The translations under genes and the position numbers were made by a program. 64,000 bases of DNA from Pseudomonas sp. RC10 (GTDB lineage: Bacteria; Pseudomonadota; Gammaproteobacteria; Pseudomonadales; Pseudomonadaceae): positions 4,216,001-4,280,000 of the forward strand of contig NZ_CP151650.1 of assembly GCF_038397775.1 (NCBI RefSeq). The letters run 5' to 3'. The notes below the pieces were generated by a model. It saw only the letters and a list, made by a program, of their open reading frames with translations, was not told where the DNA came from and searched no databases. This document shows, piece by piece, positions 43,076-51,878 of this stretch; position 1 is the stretch's first letter; each line of letters starts with the position of its first letter.

Positions 43076-44314
43076 TCATTCCTGAATGCGGGCACAGAAT
43101 AGGGTCAAATCGTCGCGCCGAGCCTGGTCCGCCTGCCACAGCGCCAGCGCCCCTTGCAATGCTTCACAGATGGCAGCGGACGCTTCGCGGCGGTGTTGCA
43201 GCAGAGCGTCGAAGGCTTTGCGTTTGCCGAAGGCGATGCGTTTCGGGCCGCCGATCTGATCAACCAGGCCGTCGGTGGCGATGAACATCAGGCTGCCGGG
43301 CTGCATCGGAACCGTGCTGACCGACCATTGGTAATCGAAATCGCTGCCCACGTAGCCGACGCCCATGCGTTGCCCGGCGATGGTCTGCACCTGATCGGCG
43401 TCCGGGTGCAGCACGTGCAAGGCCATGCGCGCGCCCGCGAAACTCAGGGTGCGGCTGGCGTTGTCGAACCAGAAAAACGACGCGTCGAGGCCGTCATCGG
43501 ACTCCGGGGTGTCGTCCTGGCCATCGACCTGCCCCAGCAGTTCCTTGACGCTGCGGTTGACCGCCGCCAGCAACTGCGCAGGGTCGCGAGGTCCGAAACG
43601 CTCCAGCGACTGGGTCAGCGAGGAGGACGCGATGAGCGTCATGAATGCGCCAGGCACGCCGTGGCCGGTGCAGTCGGCAATCGCGCCAAACCAACCTTCG
43701 GGGTAGGCGCTGAAATGGTAGAAATCGCCACCGACCACGTCCCGCGGTTCCCACAGCAGCGCGGCGTCGCCCAACGTGGACGCCAGCGCATCGCGAGAGG
43801 CGCGCAGCATGGCCCGCTGAATCACGCTGGCGTATTCGATGCTTTGCATCATCTGGCGATTTTTTTCGGCTTGCATGGCGGCGACCACGGCCATCAGTTC
43901 CAGACCGTTGCCCAACCCGGCAAAGCGCCCATTACGGGTGACGATGAAACCGTCCGCCAGGGCCTTTTCGCCGAACTCGACCGTCTTGAACGTCAGGTCT
44001 TCGATGCTCATCAGCGCATCGACGATCAGCGGTTCTTTGTCCATGAAGGCAATGCAGCTTTTCTTGTCGTAGAGCTCGCGATGAAACGGCTTGCTCATCT
44101 GCGACAGGAAAATGTTGCGGTTGATCAGACCAATGGGGCGCTCACCTTCCAGCACGGCCAGACACGCCCGCTCGCGGTGGGCGCTGAAGATTTCCATCAC
44201 CCGGTCGTTGGTGCTGTTGGACTCGATACCCGGCACCTCATTGCACAGATCACCGGCACAGCGATGGTCCCTGGGCAACTTTGGCCGGGTGAAAGTGAAG
44301 TGTTCTGCCTGCAT
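43076..44314 (-). CDS. SpoIIE/PP2C-type phosphatase with N-terminal CBS-like domains
   Basis: About 412 residues. The C-terminal ~230 residues are a PPM/SpoIIE phosphatase (EPRDVVGGDFYHFSAYPEGW, FGAIADCTGHGVPGAFMTLI, SLMFIATDGLVDQIGG, RRDDLTLFCARIQE); the metal-binding Asp residues are in VVGGDF, ADCTGHG, ATDGL and RRDD. The first ~160 residues look like a pair of CBS motifs (ACLAVLEGERPIGLINRNIF and FIVTRNGRFAGLGNGLELMA). P. aeruginosa SiaA instead has membrane helices and HAMP. By gene order it is the SiaA counterpart, expected to dephosphorylate SiaC. ATG 44314 (MQAEHFTF) is chosen; a TTG at 44356 is an alternative. Upstream 44357-44538 is the divergent promoter region with the amidase. 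Confidence 0.82.
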   Translation of the reverse strand: MQAEHFTFTRPKLPRDHRCAGDLCNEVPGIESNSTNDRVMEIFSAHRERACLAVLEGERPIGLINRNIFLSQMSKPFHRELYDKKSCIAFMDKEPLIVDALMSIEDLTFKTVEFGEKALADGFIVTRNGRFAGLGNGLELMAVVAAMQAEKNRQMMQSIEYASVIQRAMLRASRDALASTLGDAALLWEPRDVVGGDFYHFSAYPEGWFGAIADCTGHGVPGAFMTLIASSSLTQSLERFGPRDPAQLLAAVNRSVKELLGQVDGQDDTPESDDGLDASFFWFDNASRTLSFAGARMALHVLHPDADQVQTIAGQRMGVGYVGSDFDYQWSVSTVPMQPGSLMFIATDGLVDQIGGPKRIAFGKRKAFDALLQHRREASAAICEALQGALALWQADQARRDDLTLFCARIQE

Positions 44315-44538
44315 GCTCGTGGCCACTGCGCCGGACGGAAGCGGGCACCTTAGCAAGGTGATGTTAAGATGATGTTACAGCGACCGCCCCTGCCTCCGTT
44401 GCCCGAGTTGGTGTTAAATACAGCACCCGGATTACACATTCAGCGCGCCAAGCCTTGTCTGGACGCGCGCCATGAAACGGAAAGCACGATGAAAAGCCCA
44501 TTCAAGCCCTCCTTTATTCCTCACTCGACGGTGGCAGC

Positions 44539-46254
44539 ATGATCGAAGTCACCGAAGTCTCCATCGCTGAATTGCGCGCTGCACTGGCCTCCGGTCAGAC
44601 CACCTCGGTCGAGCTGGTCAAGGCGTACCTGGCACGCATTGACGCCTACGACGGCCCGCAGACCGACACCGCGCTCAATGCCGTGGTCGTGCGCAATCCC
44701 GACGCCCTTCAAGAAGCCGAAGCCGCCGACCAGCGTCGCGCCGAGGGAAAAACCCTTGGTCCGCTGGACGGCATCCCGTACACGGCCAAGGACAGTTATC
44801 TGGTCAAGGGCCTGACCGCCGCGTCGGGCAGCCCGGCCTTTGCGAATTTGGTCGCCCATCGCGACGCCTTCACCATCGAACGCCTGCGTGCCGCCGGGGC
44901 GATCTGCCTGGGTAAGACCAACATGCCGCCGATGGCCAATGGCGGGATGCAGCGCGGCGTCTACGGCCGGGCGGAAAGCCCGTACAACGCTGACTTTCTG
45001 ACCGCTCCGTTTGCGTCAGGCTCCTCCAACGGAGCAGGCACGGCCACCGCTGCGAGCTTCGCGGCGTTCGGGCTGGCGGAAGAAACCTGGTCCAGCGGCC
45101 GTGGCCCGGCGTCCAACAACGGCCTGTGCGCCTACACCCCGTCGCGCGGCGTGATTTCAGTGCGCGGCAACTGGCCGCTGACGCCCACCATGGACGTGGT
45201 CGTGCCGTTCGCCCGCACCATGGCCGATCTGCTGGAAGTGCTGGACGTGGTGGTCGCCGAAGACCCGGACACCCGTGGCGACCTGTGGCGGTTGCAGCCG
45301 TGGGTGCCGATTCCGCCCGTTGCGTCGGTGCGTCCGGCCTCCTACGCCGAATTGGCGGTGAAGGCCGAAGCGCTGGCGGGCAAGCGTCTGGGCATCCCGC
45401 GTATGTACATCAATGCGGATGCTGACGCTGGCACCAGCGAAGCGCCGGGCATTGGCGGCCCCACCGGGCAGCGCATTCATACCCGCCCTTCGGTGATCGG
45501 GCTGTGGCAGCAGGCCCGCAAGGCCTTGGAAGCCGCGGGCGCGGAAGTGATCGAGGTTGATTTCCCGCTGGTCTCCAACTGCGAGGGCGACCGCCCCGGC
45601 GCGCCGACCGTGTTCAATCGCGGCATCGTTTCCAAGGAATTCCTGCACCACGAATTGTGGGACCTGACGGCCTGGGCCTTTGATGACTTCCTGCGCGCCA
45701 ACGGCGACCCGAAGCTCAACAGGCTGGTGGACGTGGACGGCCCGAAGATCTTCCCTCACGACCCCGGCACCCTGCCAAACCGCGAGGGCGATCTGGCGGC
45801 GGGGATGGACGAATACGTGCGCATGGCGGAACGCGGCATCACGCCGTGGAATGAGATCGAGACGTTGCCGGACGGCCTGCGCGGGCTGGAAAAAACCCGC
45901 AAGCTGGACTTGGAAGACTGGATGGACACACTGGGGCTGGATGCGGTGCTGTTCCCGACCGTCGCCGACGTCGCGCCCGCCAACTCGGACGTTGACCCGG
46001 CGTCGGCCGACATCGCCTGGAGCAACGGCGTGTGGGTCGCCAACGGCAACCTCGCCATCCGCCACCTCGGCGTGCCCACCGTCACAGTACCCATGGGCGT
46101 CATGCCCGACATCGGCATGCCCGTCGGCCTGACCTTCGCCGGCCGCGCCTACGACGATTCGGCATTGCTGCGACTGGCCTCGGCGTTCGAGGCCACAGGC
46201 AGCAAGCGCCAAGTGCCACCGCGCACGCCGCCGCTGGAGCGAAACGCAGATTGA
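44539..46254 (+). CDS. Amidase signature family hydrolase
   Basis: A 571-residue amidase. The Lys of the Ser-cisSer-Lys triad is in PLDGIPYTAKDSYLVKGLTA. The first serine region is FASGSSNGAGTATAAS and the nucleophile region TWSSGRGPASNNGLCA, which differ from the common GGSSGGSA and TGGSIRxPA but keep the key S-x-R-x-PA spacing. Near the C-terminus LAIRHLGVPTVTVPMGVMPD and a GLTFAGRAYDDSALLRLAS follow the family. It hydrolyses an amide or urethane; the substrate is unknown. It is followed 82 bp on by a creatininase-family gene, so the two may act on a nitrogen heterocycle or hydantoin-type compound. Confidence 0.88.
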   Translation: MIEVTEVSIAELRAALASGQTTSVELVKAYLARIDAYDGPQTDTALNAVVVRNPDALQEAEAADQRRAEGKTLGPLDGIPYTAKDSYLVKGLTAASGSPAFANLVAHRDAFTIERLRAAGAICLGKTNMPPMANGGMQRGVYGRAESPYNADFLTAPFASGSSNGAGTATAASFAAFGLAEETWSSGRGPASNNGLCAYTPSRGVISVRGNWPLTPTMDVVVPFARTMADLLEVLDVVVAEDPDTRGDLWRLQPWVPIPPVASVRPASYAELAVKAEALAGKRLGIPRMYINADADAGTSEAPGIGGPTGQRIHTRPSVIGLWQQARKALEAAGAEVIEVDFPLVSNCEGDRPGAPTVFNRGIVSKEFLHHELWDLTAWAFDDFLRANGDPKLNRLVDVDGPKIFPHDPGTLPNREGDLAAGMDEYVRMAERGITPWNEIETLPDGLRGLEKTRKLDLEDWMDTLGLDAVLFPTVADVAPANSDVDPASADIAWSNGVWVANGNLAIRHLGVPTVTVPMGVMPDIGMPVGLTFAGRAYDDSALLRLASAFEATGSKRQVPPRTPPLERNAD

Positions 46255-46266
46255 TGCCGCTCCCCT

Positions 46267-46284
46267 TGTAGCCGTCCGGCTACA
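46267..46284. other. Short hairpin between amidase and creatininase genes
   Basis: TGTAGCC and GGCTACA form a 7-bp stem around GTCC, beginning 13 bp after the amidase stop. No T-run follows. It may modulate expression of the downstream gene in the same transcript. Confidence 0.45.
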
Positions 46285-46336
46285 GCGGCGCTCCATCGCT
46301 TCTGCCATCGCTTTTCAACTGAACGAGGACCTGAAC

Positions 46337-47086
46337 ATGCTTCTCCATCTGTCGACGTGGCGCGAGATCGAACACTTTCTGACGCGCAGCCGCACCGTCG
46401 TCGTTCCTATTGGCTCCAACGAACAACACGGCCCCACCGGCCTGCTCGGCACTGACTGGATGTGCCCGCAGATCATCGCCGAAGAAGCCCAAAAAGACGC
46501 CGACATCCTAATCGCGCCGACCTTCAACATCGGCATGGCCCAGCACCACCTGGGTTTTCCCGGCACGATTTCCCTACGCCCATCGACCTTCATCGCCGCC
46601 ATCGGCGACTGGGCGCGCTCGCTGGCGGGCCACGGCTTCGAAAAAATCCTTTTCCTCAATGGCCACGGCGGCAACATCGCATCGATTGAAGCGGCGTTCT
46701 CGGAGCTGTACGCCGAAGCCAGCTTTGCCAGACGCCCCGCAGGTTTTGCGCTGAAGTTGTGCAACTGGTGGGATCTGGAAGGCGTCGGCAAACTGGCCCA
46801 CGCGCAATTTCCGGTGGGCCATGGCTCCCACGCCACGCCATCGGAAATCGCCGTGACGCAATGGGCCTATCCCGATGCGATCAAATCGGCCGACTACTCC
46901 CCGCAAATCGCGCCGACCGGGCCGATCCGTGAATCCGGCGATTTCCGCGCACGCTTTCCCGACGGCCGCATGGGCTCGGACCCTGCGCTGGCAACCCCGG
47001 AAAAAGGCGGAGAATTGGTGAGGCTGGCGGCTAAGGGTCTGGTGAAGGAAGTGGAGGCGTTCAGCCGGGAATCGCTGCCCGGCTGA
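46337..47086 (+). CDS. Creatininase family protein
   Basis: A 249-residue metal-dependent amidohydrolase. The family metal-binding residues are seen: VVPIGSNEQHGPTGLLGTDW (Glu, His, Asp), ILFLNGHGGNIASIEAA (His) and GHGSHATPSEIAVTQWAYPD (Glu). Creatininase opens a cyclic amide ring; relatives act on formamidopyrimidines and other lactams. It lies downstream of the amidase on the same strand, 82 bp away and probably in one operon. The natural substrate is not evident. Confidence 0.87.
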   Translation: MLLHLSTWREIEHFLTRSRTVVVPIGSNEQHGPTGLLGTDWMCPQIIAEEAQKDADILIAPTFNIGMAQHHLGFPGTISLRPSTFIAAIGDWARSLAGHGFEKILFLNGHGGNIASIEAAFSELYAEASFARRPAGFALKLCNWWDLEGVGKLAHAQFPVGHGSHATPSEIAVTQWAYPDAIKSADYSPQIAPTGPIRESGDFRARFPDGRMGSDPALATPEKGGELVRLAAKGLVKEVEAFSRESLPG

Positions 47087-47090
47087 TTCA

Positions 47091-47106
47091 TCAGCGTGTG
47101 CGCTGA
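47091..47106. terminator. Hairpin between convergent genes
   Basis: TCAGCG and CGCTGA form a 6-bp stem with a TGTG loop just after the creatininase stop and before the IclR stop. No T-run is present, so termination strength is uncertain. Confidence 0.4.
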
Positions 47107-47126
47107 CGGTCGACTTGCCCCGGCCG

Positions 47127-47894
47127 TCAGGGGTTCAACCGCTTGAGAGCCTCGCGCAACTCGGCATCATTGCCCCCCAGCGCGTTGGTGGCGATGGCTG
47201 CGTTGCGCAGCAGTATCGACGCGGCGTGTTCGATGTGTTCTTTGAGCAGACGGTCGGACGGGCCGGACAAGGTCAACGCCCCTTTCAATTCATACCCCAT
47301 GGCGAACACCGGCACTGACACGGCCGTGGTCTCAGGGTCGCGCTCGCCGTAGGAACACGCCCAAAAACGCTCGCGAACCTCGGTCAGCGCCGGATCGACA
47401 TTGCGCGTGAACGCCCGAAGTACCTTGCCGGACGCACCCGCCTGCAGCGGAAAGCGCGCGCCTTCCAGCACCGACACGCGCACCGCCCGCTTGGGTTCTA
47501 CCCTGAACAGCACCACGCGGCTGCCGTTTTCCAGCACATAAAAGGAAGAGGTCTCACCGCTTTCTTCGGTGATCGATTCCAGCAACGGATGGATCACATC
47601 GCGCAGCCGGAACGAGGTCTGGTACAGCTGCGACAAACGTAGCGGCTCAGGTCCCACGGAATAGCGACCATCGCTGAGACGACGGACGAACCCGGCTTTT
47701 TCCAGCGAAGCGATCAGGCGCAGGATTGTGCTTTTGTACAACCCTGTGCGCCGTGCGATCTCGGCCAGGGTCAGGCAGTCCTGTTCAATGTTGAAGGCCG
47801 ACAGAATGGCAAACGCGCGGTCGACGGCCGCCACCCCGCTTTCTGCTTGGGCCTGCTCAGGGAGATTCTTTTCGGATTCGGTATTCATAGACAC
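47127..47894 (-). CDS. IclR-family transcriptional regulator
   Basis: A 255-residue regulator: N-terminal winged HTH (AFAILSAFNIEQDCLTLAEI followed by ARRTGLYKSTILRLIASLEK) and a C-terminal IclR effector domain (about 90-255, with FRVEPKRAVRVSVLEGARFP and FAMGYELKGALTLSGPSDRL). IclR proteins respond to small organic acids, often the substrate of their operon. It is the last gene of the leftward run that starts with the HMG-CoA lyase, 110 bp after the transporter, so it probably controls that promoter (51552-51878) as well as its own. Confidence 0.9.
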   Translation of the reverse strand: MSMNTESEKNLPEQAQAESGVAAVDRAFAILSAFNIEQDCLTLAEIARRTGLYKSTILRLIASLEKAGFVRRLSDGRYSVGPEPLRLSQLYQTSFRLRDVIHPLLESITEESGETSSFYVLENGSRVVLFRVEPKRAVRVSVLEGARFPLQAGASGKVLRAFTRNVDPALTEVRERFWACSYGERDPETTAVSVPVFAMGYELKGALTLSGPSDRLLKEHIEHAASILLRNAAIATNALGGNDAELREALKRLNP

Positions 47895-48004
47895 TCATTG
47901 TCGATTCGTCGCTCGCGGGCGGCAGGTGATTCGCAAACCACCCCGCCGACCCGCAAGACAATATCAGAGCAGCCGGATACCTTTCGAAAAAAGTGCAGCC
48001 CGCC

Positions 48005-49342
48005 TCACGCCTCGCGCAAAAACAATCGCAGCGAAACCACCATGGCCGCGGCGATGAACATGATGCAGCCCATCACCATCAGACCCGCTGTGAACGAACC
48101 GGTGTAATCCTTCAAGAAGCCCATCAGGTACGGCCCGACAAAACCGCCAAAGGCACCGATGGAATTGATCAGCGCAATCCCCCCCGCCGCTGCCTGCCCG
48201 CGCAGGAACTTGCCCGGCAACGTGTAGAAAATGGTTTTGCCGGCGATGGTGCCGATCAACGCCAGGGTGATGCCCGCCAGTGCCGGAATCAGCGCGTCCA
48301 TCTGCAGCGCCAGGATCAACGCAAAGCCTGCCAGCAACATCGCCAGCGTCAGGTTGAAAATGCCCTTGCCGGTACGGTCCACGTGTTTGGCCCAGATCAA
48401 CAGCGCCACGGTGGAAAAGAAGTACGGGATCGCCGCCACCCAGCCGATCATGCTGACCTCCACACCATGGGCCTTGAGCATCTGCGGCAACCAGATGCCG
48501 ATGCCGTAGGAACCGAGGGTGAAGCTGAAGGTGATCGAACTGAGAATCCACACGCGCGGATCTTTCAGCGCCGCCTTGAAGCCGTGGCTGTGCTGGCCCT
48601 TGCCCTGCTCTTCGGCCAACATCCCGGTCAGCACCTCGCGCTCATCGGCGGTCAGCCATTTGGCCTCGGCCGGGTGATTGGTCAGCACCTTGAGGGTGAT
48701 CAACCCGAGGATGCACGCCGGAACCCCTTCGATGAGAAACATCCACTGCCAGCCCGCGAGCCCCAGCAAACCGTGCATTTGCAGCAGCCAGATCGACAGC
48801 GGCCCGCCGACCAGGAACGAGATCGGTGTGGCCACGGTAAACCAGGCCAGCACCCGCGTGCGGTATTGCGCCGGGAACCAGAGGGTCAGAAAGAAGATCA
48901 CGCCAGGGAAGAAACCCGCTTCGGCGATGCCGAGGATCAGGCGCACGATATAAAAGCTGTACGGCCCTACAATCATCGCGGTCGCGGCGGCAGCAAGGCC
49001 CCAGGTGATCATGATCCGCGCCATCCACAAACGGGCGCCGAAACGGTACATCGCCAGGTTGCTCGGCACTTCGCACAAGCAGTAACCGAAAAACATGATG
49101 CCCGCGCCCAAGCCAAACTGCGTGGCGGTCAAGCCCAGTTGCTCGGTCATCTGCAACGCCGCGTAGCCAACGCTGGTGCGGTCCAGGTAATTGAAGAAAT
49201 ACGCCAGCGCAAGCAACGGGATCAAGCGCCAGGCGGCTTTATGCAGGACGCGGGTCTGTTCGGCATCCAGGGGGCGCACACTGGCGACGTCGCTGCTGTG
49301 CGGGGGGGTCGTGACGATGGCCATGACGGGGTTCCTCACCAA
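48005..49342 (-). CDS. MFS transporter, anion:cation symporter family
   Basis: A 445-residue inner-membrane protein with 12 helices of the ACS family (tartrate, phthalate, glucarate transporters). The N-terminal half has RLIPLLALAYFFNYLDRTSV, a helix-2/3 signature FFGYCLCEVPSNLAMYRFGA and the RLILGIAEAGFFPGVIFFLT segment. A long central loop (TADEREVLTGMLAEEQGKGQ) separates the halves. It lies 71 bp after the CaiB gene in the IclR-linked cluster and likely imports the organic acid degraded by it. Confidence 0.9.
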   Translation of the reverse strand: MVRNPVMAIVTTPPHSSDVASVRPLDAEQTRVLHKAAWRLIPLLALAYFFNYLDRTSVGYAALQMTEQLGLTATQFGLGAGIMFFGYCLCEVPSNLAMYRFGARLWMARIMITWGLAAAATAMIVGPYSFYIVRLILGIAEAGFFPGVIFFLTLWFPAQYRTRVLAWFTVATPISFLVGGPLSIWLLQMHGLLGLAGWQWMFLIEGVPACILGLITLKVLTNHPAEAKWLTADEREVLTGMLAEEQGKGQHSHGFKAALKDPRVWILSSITFSFTLGSYGIGIWLPQMLKAHGVEVSMIGWVAAIPYFFSTVALLIWAKHVDRTGKGIFNLTLAMLLAGFALILALQMDALIPALAGITLALIGTIAGKTIFYTLPGKFLRGQAAAGGIALINSIGAFGGFVGPYLMGFLKDYTGSFTAGLMVMGCIMFIAAAMVVSLRLFLREA

Positions 49343-49413
49343 TTATTTTTATAAGGCTGACGGCGGGAATGTCCGTCAGCGACAGGCATCAGGGAATCCG
49401 TTCCAGCGGGGTG

Positions 49414-50613
49414 TCAGCGAACGATGCCACGTCCGCGCAGCGCGTCGATGTCACCCGAGGCGTAGCCCATTTCTTCCAGCAACTCGGCGGAGTGACTGCC
49501 CAGCGACGGCACATTGAGGCGGGTGTCGAAGCGACGGCCATTCATCTCGAAAGGCAGCATCGGCACCTTGACCGCCTCGCCATCTTCCAGCGTCAGATGG
49601 GCCAGGCCACCCGACTCGTTGAGGTGCCGGTCGTCGAACAGGTCCTGCGGACGCTGGATCGGTGAAAACGGCAGGCCGGTCTGTTCGCACAGGTCCATGA
49701 CCTCCTGTTTACTCATCTGCGCCAGCCGTTCACGGACCGGCGGCAAGATCCTTGCTCGGGCTTGAACGCGCTGGGTGTTTTTCGCCAGCGAAGGATCACG
49801 GCCCAGTTCGGCAAAACCAAAACGCTCGCAAAAATTGACCCACTGGCTGTCGCTGACCACGCCCATGAACACTTGCTCATCGCCCAAGGTATTGAATACG
49901 TCGTAGATGGCCCAAGCGGATAAGCGACTCGGCATCGGTGCCGCCGGCTTGCCGGTGGTCGCCATCTGCATCATGTGCTGCCCCACCAGAAACGCCGAGT
50001 TCTCGAACAGGCCGGTCTGCACGAACTGCCCTTCCCCGGTGTGCTTGCGCTGCCACAGCGCCGCCAGAATCGAGATGGCGCTGAACATGCCGCCCATGAC
50101 GTCATTCACCGACGCCCCTGCGCGCAACGGACGGCCTTCCGGACCTGTCATATAGGCCAGGCCCGTCATCATCTGCACCACCTCGTCCAGCGCGGTGCGA
50201 TGTTCATACGGCCCCGGCAGAAAACCTTTCATCGAGCTGTAAATGATGTCCGGCTTGATCGCCTTGACCTGCTCATAGCCCAGGCCGAGTTTATCCATGG
50301 CGCCAGGGCGGAAGTTTTCGGTGACCACGTCAGCGCTTTCGATCAGCTTGCGGACGGCGGCCATGCCCTCCTCAGTCTTGATGTCGACCGCGAAGCTTTT
50401 CTTGTTGCGGTTGTAAGTCATCCAGTAGCCCGCGCCGGAACCGGTCAGACGTCGGGTATTGTCGCCTTCCGGAACGGGCTCGACCTTGATCACCTCGGCG
50501 CCAAGATCCGCCAGCACCAACCCGCAGGTCGGGCCCATGACCATGTGCACGAACTCGACCACGCGCACGCCGGCCAGCGGCAGCGCCTGAAGCTTCTGAT
50601 TGAGCAGGCTCAT
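49414..50613 (-). CDS. CaiB/BaiF family CoA-transferase
   Basis: A 399-residue class-III CoA-transferase. Family landmarks: PLAGVRVVEFVHMVMGPTCG at the N-terminus, LADLGAEVIKVEPVPEGDNT, and GASVNDVMGGMFSAISILAA with the catalytic Asp that forms the mixed anhydride. It transfers CoA between a thioester and a carboxylic acid. Its start overlaps the HMG-CoA lyase stop (ATGA), so it likely activates the acid that the lyase then cleaves. A relative in animals (SUGCT) transfers CoA from succinyl-CoA to 3-hydroxy-3-methylglutarate or glutarate. Confidence 0.9.
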   Translation of the reverse strand: MSLLNQKLQALPLAGVRVVEFVHMVMGPTCGLVLADLGAEVIKVEPVPEGDNTRRLTGSGAGYWMTYNRNKKSFAVDIKTEEGMAAVRKLIESADVVTENFRPGAMDKLGLGYEQVKAIKPDIIYSSMKGFLPGPYEHRTALDEVVQMMTGLAYMTGPEGRPLRAGASVNDVMGGMFSAISILAALWQRKHTGEGQFVQTGLFENSAFLVGQHMMQMATTGKPAAPMPSRLSAWAIYDVFNTLGDEQVFMGVVSDSQWVNFCERFGFAELGRDPSLAKNTQRVQARARILPPVRERLAQMSKQEVMDLCEQTGLPFSPIQRPQDLFDDRHLNESGGLAHLTLEDGEAVKVPMLPFEMNGRRFDTRLNVPSLGSHSAELLEEMGYASGDIDALRGRGIVR

Positions 50614-51551
50614 CGCGCGCCTCCGGCGTAGTGGAAATTCTTGCCGACGCCTGCGTCCGGAATGAAGCCATACAGCGGCTCTCCCGGCAGGCCCTGTTTA
50701 AGCCAGGTACGGGCGGCCACCAGCTTGTCGATGTCCACGCCGGTGCGCAGGCCCATGGATTCGAGCAGGTAGACCAGATCCTCGGTCACGATATTGCCCG
50801 ACGCCCCCGGCGCATAGGGGCAACCGCCGATGCCGCCTTGAGAGGCATCGATGGTGGTCACGCCGACGTCCAGCGCCGCGACCACATTGGCCAGGCCCTG
50901 GCCGCGGGTGTTGTGGAAATGCGCGCTGCCGGCCTTGCTGCCGATCTCATTGCGCAGACGCGTGAACACGCGACGCACCTGCGCCGGATTGGCGTACCCC
51001 ACGGTGTCGGCGAGTCCCACCTCATCGACGCCCAGCTCAACCATGGTCAGGGCCATGCGCAGCACATCGTCTTCCGGCACCTCGCCCTGAATCGTGCAAC
51101 CGAACACCGTCGACAACCCGGCCTCGACCTCGACATGAGGGAAGCGCTCGTTGCGCAGGGCCATGACCGCGCGCACTTCGTCGTACACCTGTGGGTGGGT
51201 CTTGTGGATGTTGGCCAGGGAATGGGGTTCACTGACGGAAATAGGCAGGGTGATCTTCTGCACGCCCGCGTTGAACGCCGCTTCGGCGCCCTTGAGGTTC
51301 GGCACCAGTGCGGTGACGAACACGTCAGATCGCTGACGCATGTGCGCCACCAGCTCCGCGGCATCGGCCATTTGCGGCAGCAGTTTCGGAGAAACGAACG
51401 AACCGACCTCGATCTCTTTCAAGCCCGCGTCGGCCAGCGCCGTCAGCCATTGAAGCTTGAGCGCCGTGGGCATGGTCGCGCTGACGCTTTGCAGGCCGTC
51501 GCGGGGGCCGACCTCGCTGATCAGGATGTCTACGTTGTTGTTCGGATTCAT
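50610..51551 (-). CDS. Hydroxymethylglutaryl-CoA lyase family protein
   Basis: A 313-residue TIM-barrel lyase. The family elements are present: ISEVGPRDGLQS near the N-terminus (metal/substrate Arg-Asp), SAHFHNTRGQGLANVVAALD (metal His) and the active-site loop SQGGIGGCPYAPGASGN with catalytic Cys. HMG-CoA lyases split 3-hydroxy-3-methylglutaryl-CoA into acetyl-CoA and acetoacetate; homologues also cleave citramalyl-like CoA esters. The ATG at 51551 has GGAG at 8 nt; in-frame codons to 51641 are excluded because they cover the 17-bp operator repeat at 51582. Confidence 0.88.
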   Translation of the reverse strand: MNPNNNVDILISEVGPRDGLQSVSATMPTALKLQWLTALADAGLKEIEVGSFVSPKLLPQMADAAELVAHMRQRSDVFVTALVPNLKGAEAAFNAGVQKITLPISVSEPHSLANIHKTHPQVYDEVRAVMALRNERFPHVEVEAGLSTVFGCTIQGEVPEDDVLRMALTMVELGVDEVGLADTVGYANPAQVRRVFTRLRNEIGSKAGSAHFHNTRGQGLANVVAALDVGVTTIDASQGGIGGCPYAPGASGNIVTEDLVYLLESMGLRTGVDIDKLVAARTWLKQGLPGEPLYGFIPDAGVGKNFHYAGGAR

Positions 51552-51581
51552 CGCCGGGTCTCCGGGTATTGGAATGCGGTT

Positions 51582-51598
51582 GTTCTGTCTGATAGAAC
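51582..51598. promoter_or_regulatory. 17-bp palindrome, copy 1 (candidate IclR operator)
   Basis: GTTCTGTCTGATAGAAC, a GTTCT-N7-AGAAC palindrome, lies 31 bp before the HMG-CoA lyase start. A further GTTCTGA half-site follows at 51602. The same 17-mer recurs exactly at 51786, which points to one regulator acting on both divergent units. Confidence 0.65.
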
Positions 51599-51765
51599 GA
51601 TGTTCTGAAATAATCATGAGCCGATAAAATCCCCCTGTCAACGCTACTCACCCCGAGTCATACGCCAGCGCTTTTGGGACTGATCGGGAGTGTTCGGGCG
51701 GGATCACGTAATGCCATCCTGACCAATCCGGCGGGTTGACAGCCGAAAAAATAAAGTTGAACCTT

Positions 51766-51802
51766 GTTCTGTCAGAAAACATGACGTTCTGTCTGATAGA
51801 AC
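51766..51802. promoter_or_regulatory. 17-bp palindrome, copy 2, with an adjacent variant
   Basis: GTTCTGTCTGATAGAAC at 51786-51802 is identical to copy 1. Directly before it, GTTCTGTCAGAAAAC (51766-51780) holds the perfect inverted repeat TTCTG-T-CAGAA. Both are within 115 bp of the SMP-30 gene start, so three related sites flank the divergent 327-bp space between the lyase and SMP-30 genes. No other gene was seen in that space. Confidence 0.65.
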
Positions 51803-51878
51803 AATAACAACATGGCGAAAAGGCCTCGTCACCGGCAAGATCGGTGCTTTCCCGTTCGCCCCCGTAGGAGCTGATCCT

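Noticed and set aside
47993..49354. 453-residue plus-strand frame opposite the MFS transporter
   Set aside because: Antisense shadow; composition is His/Gln/Arg-rich with no hydrophobic segments, while the minus strand gives 12 membrane helices of the ACS family.
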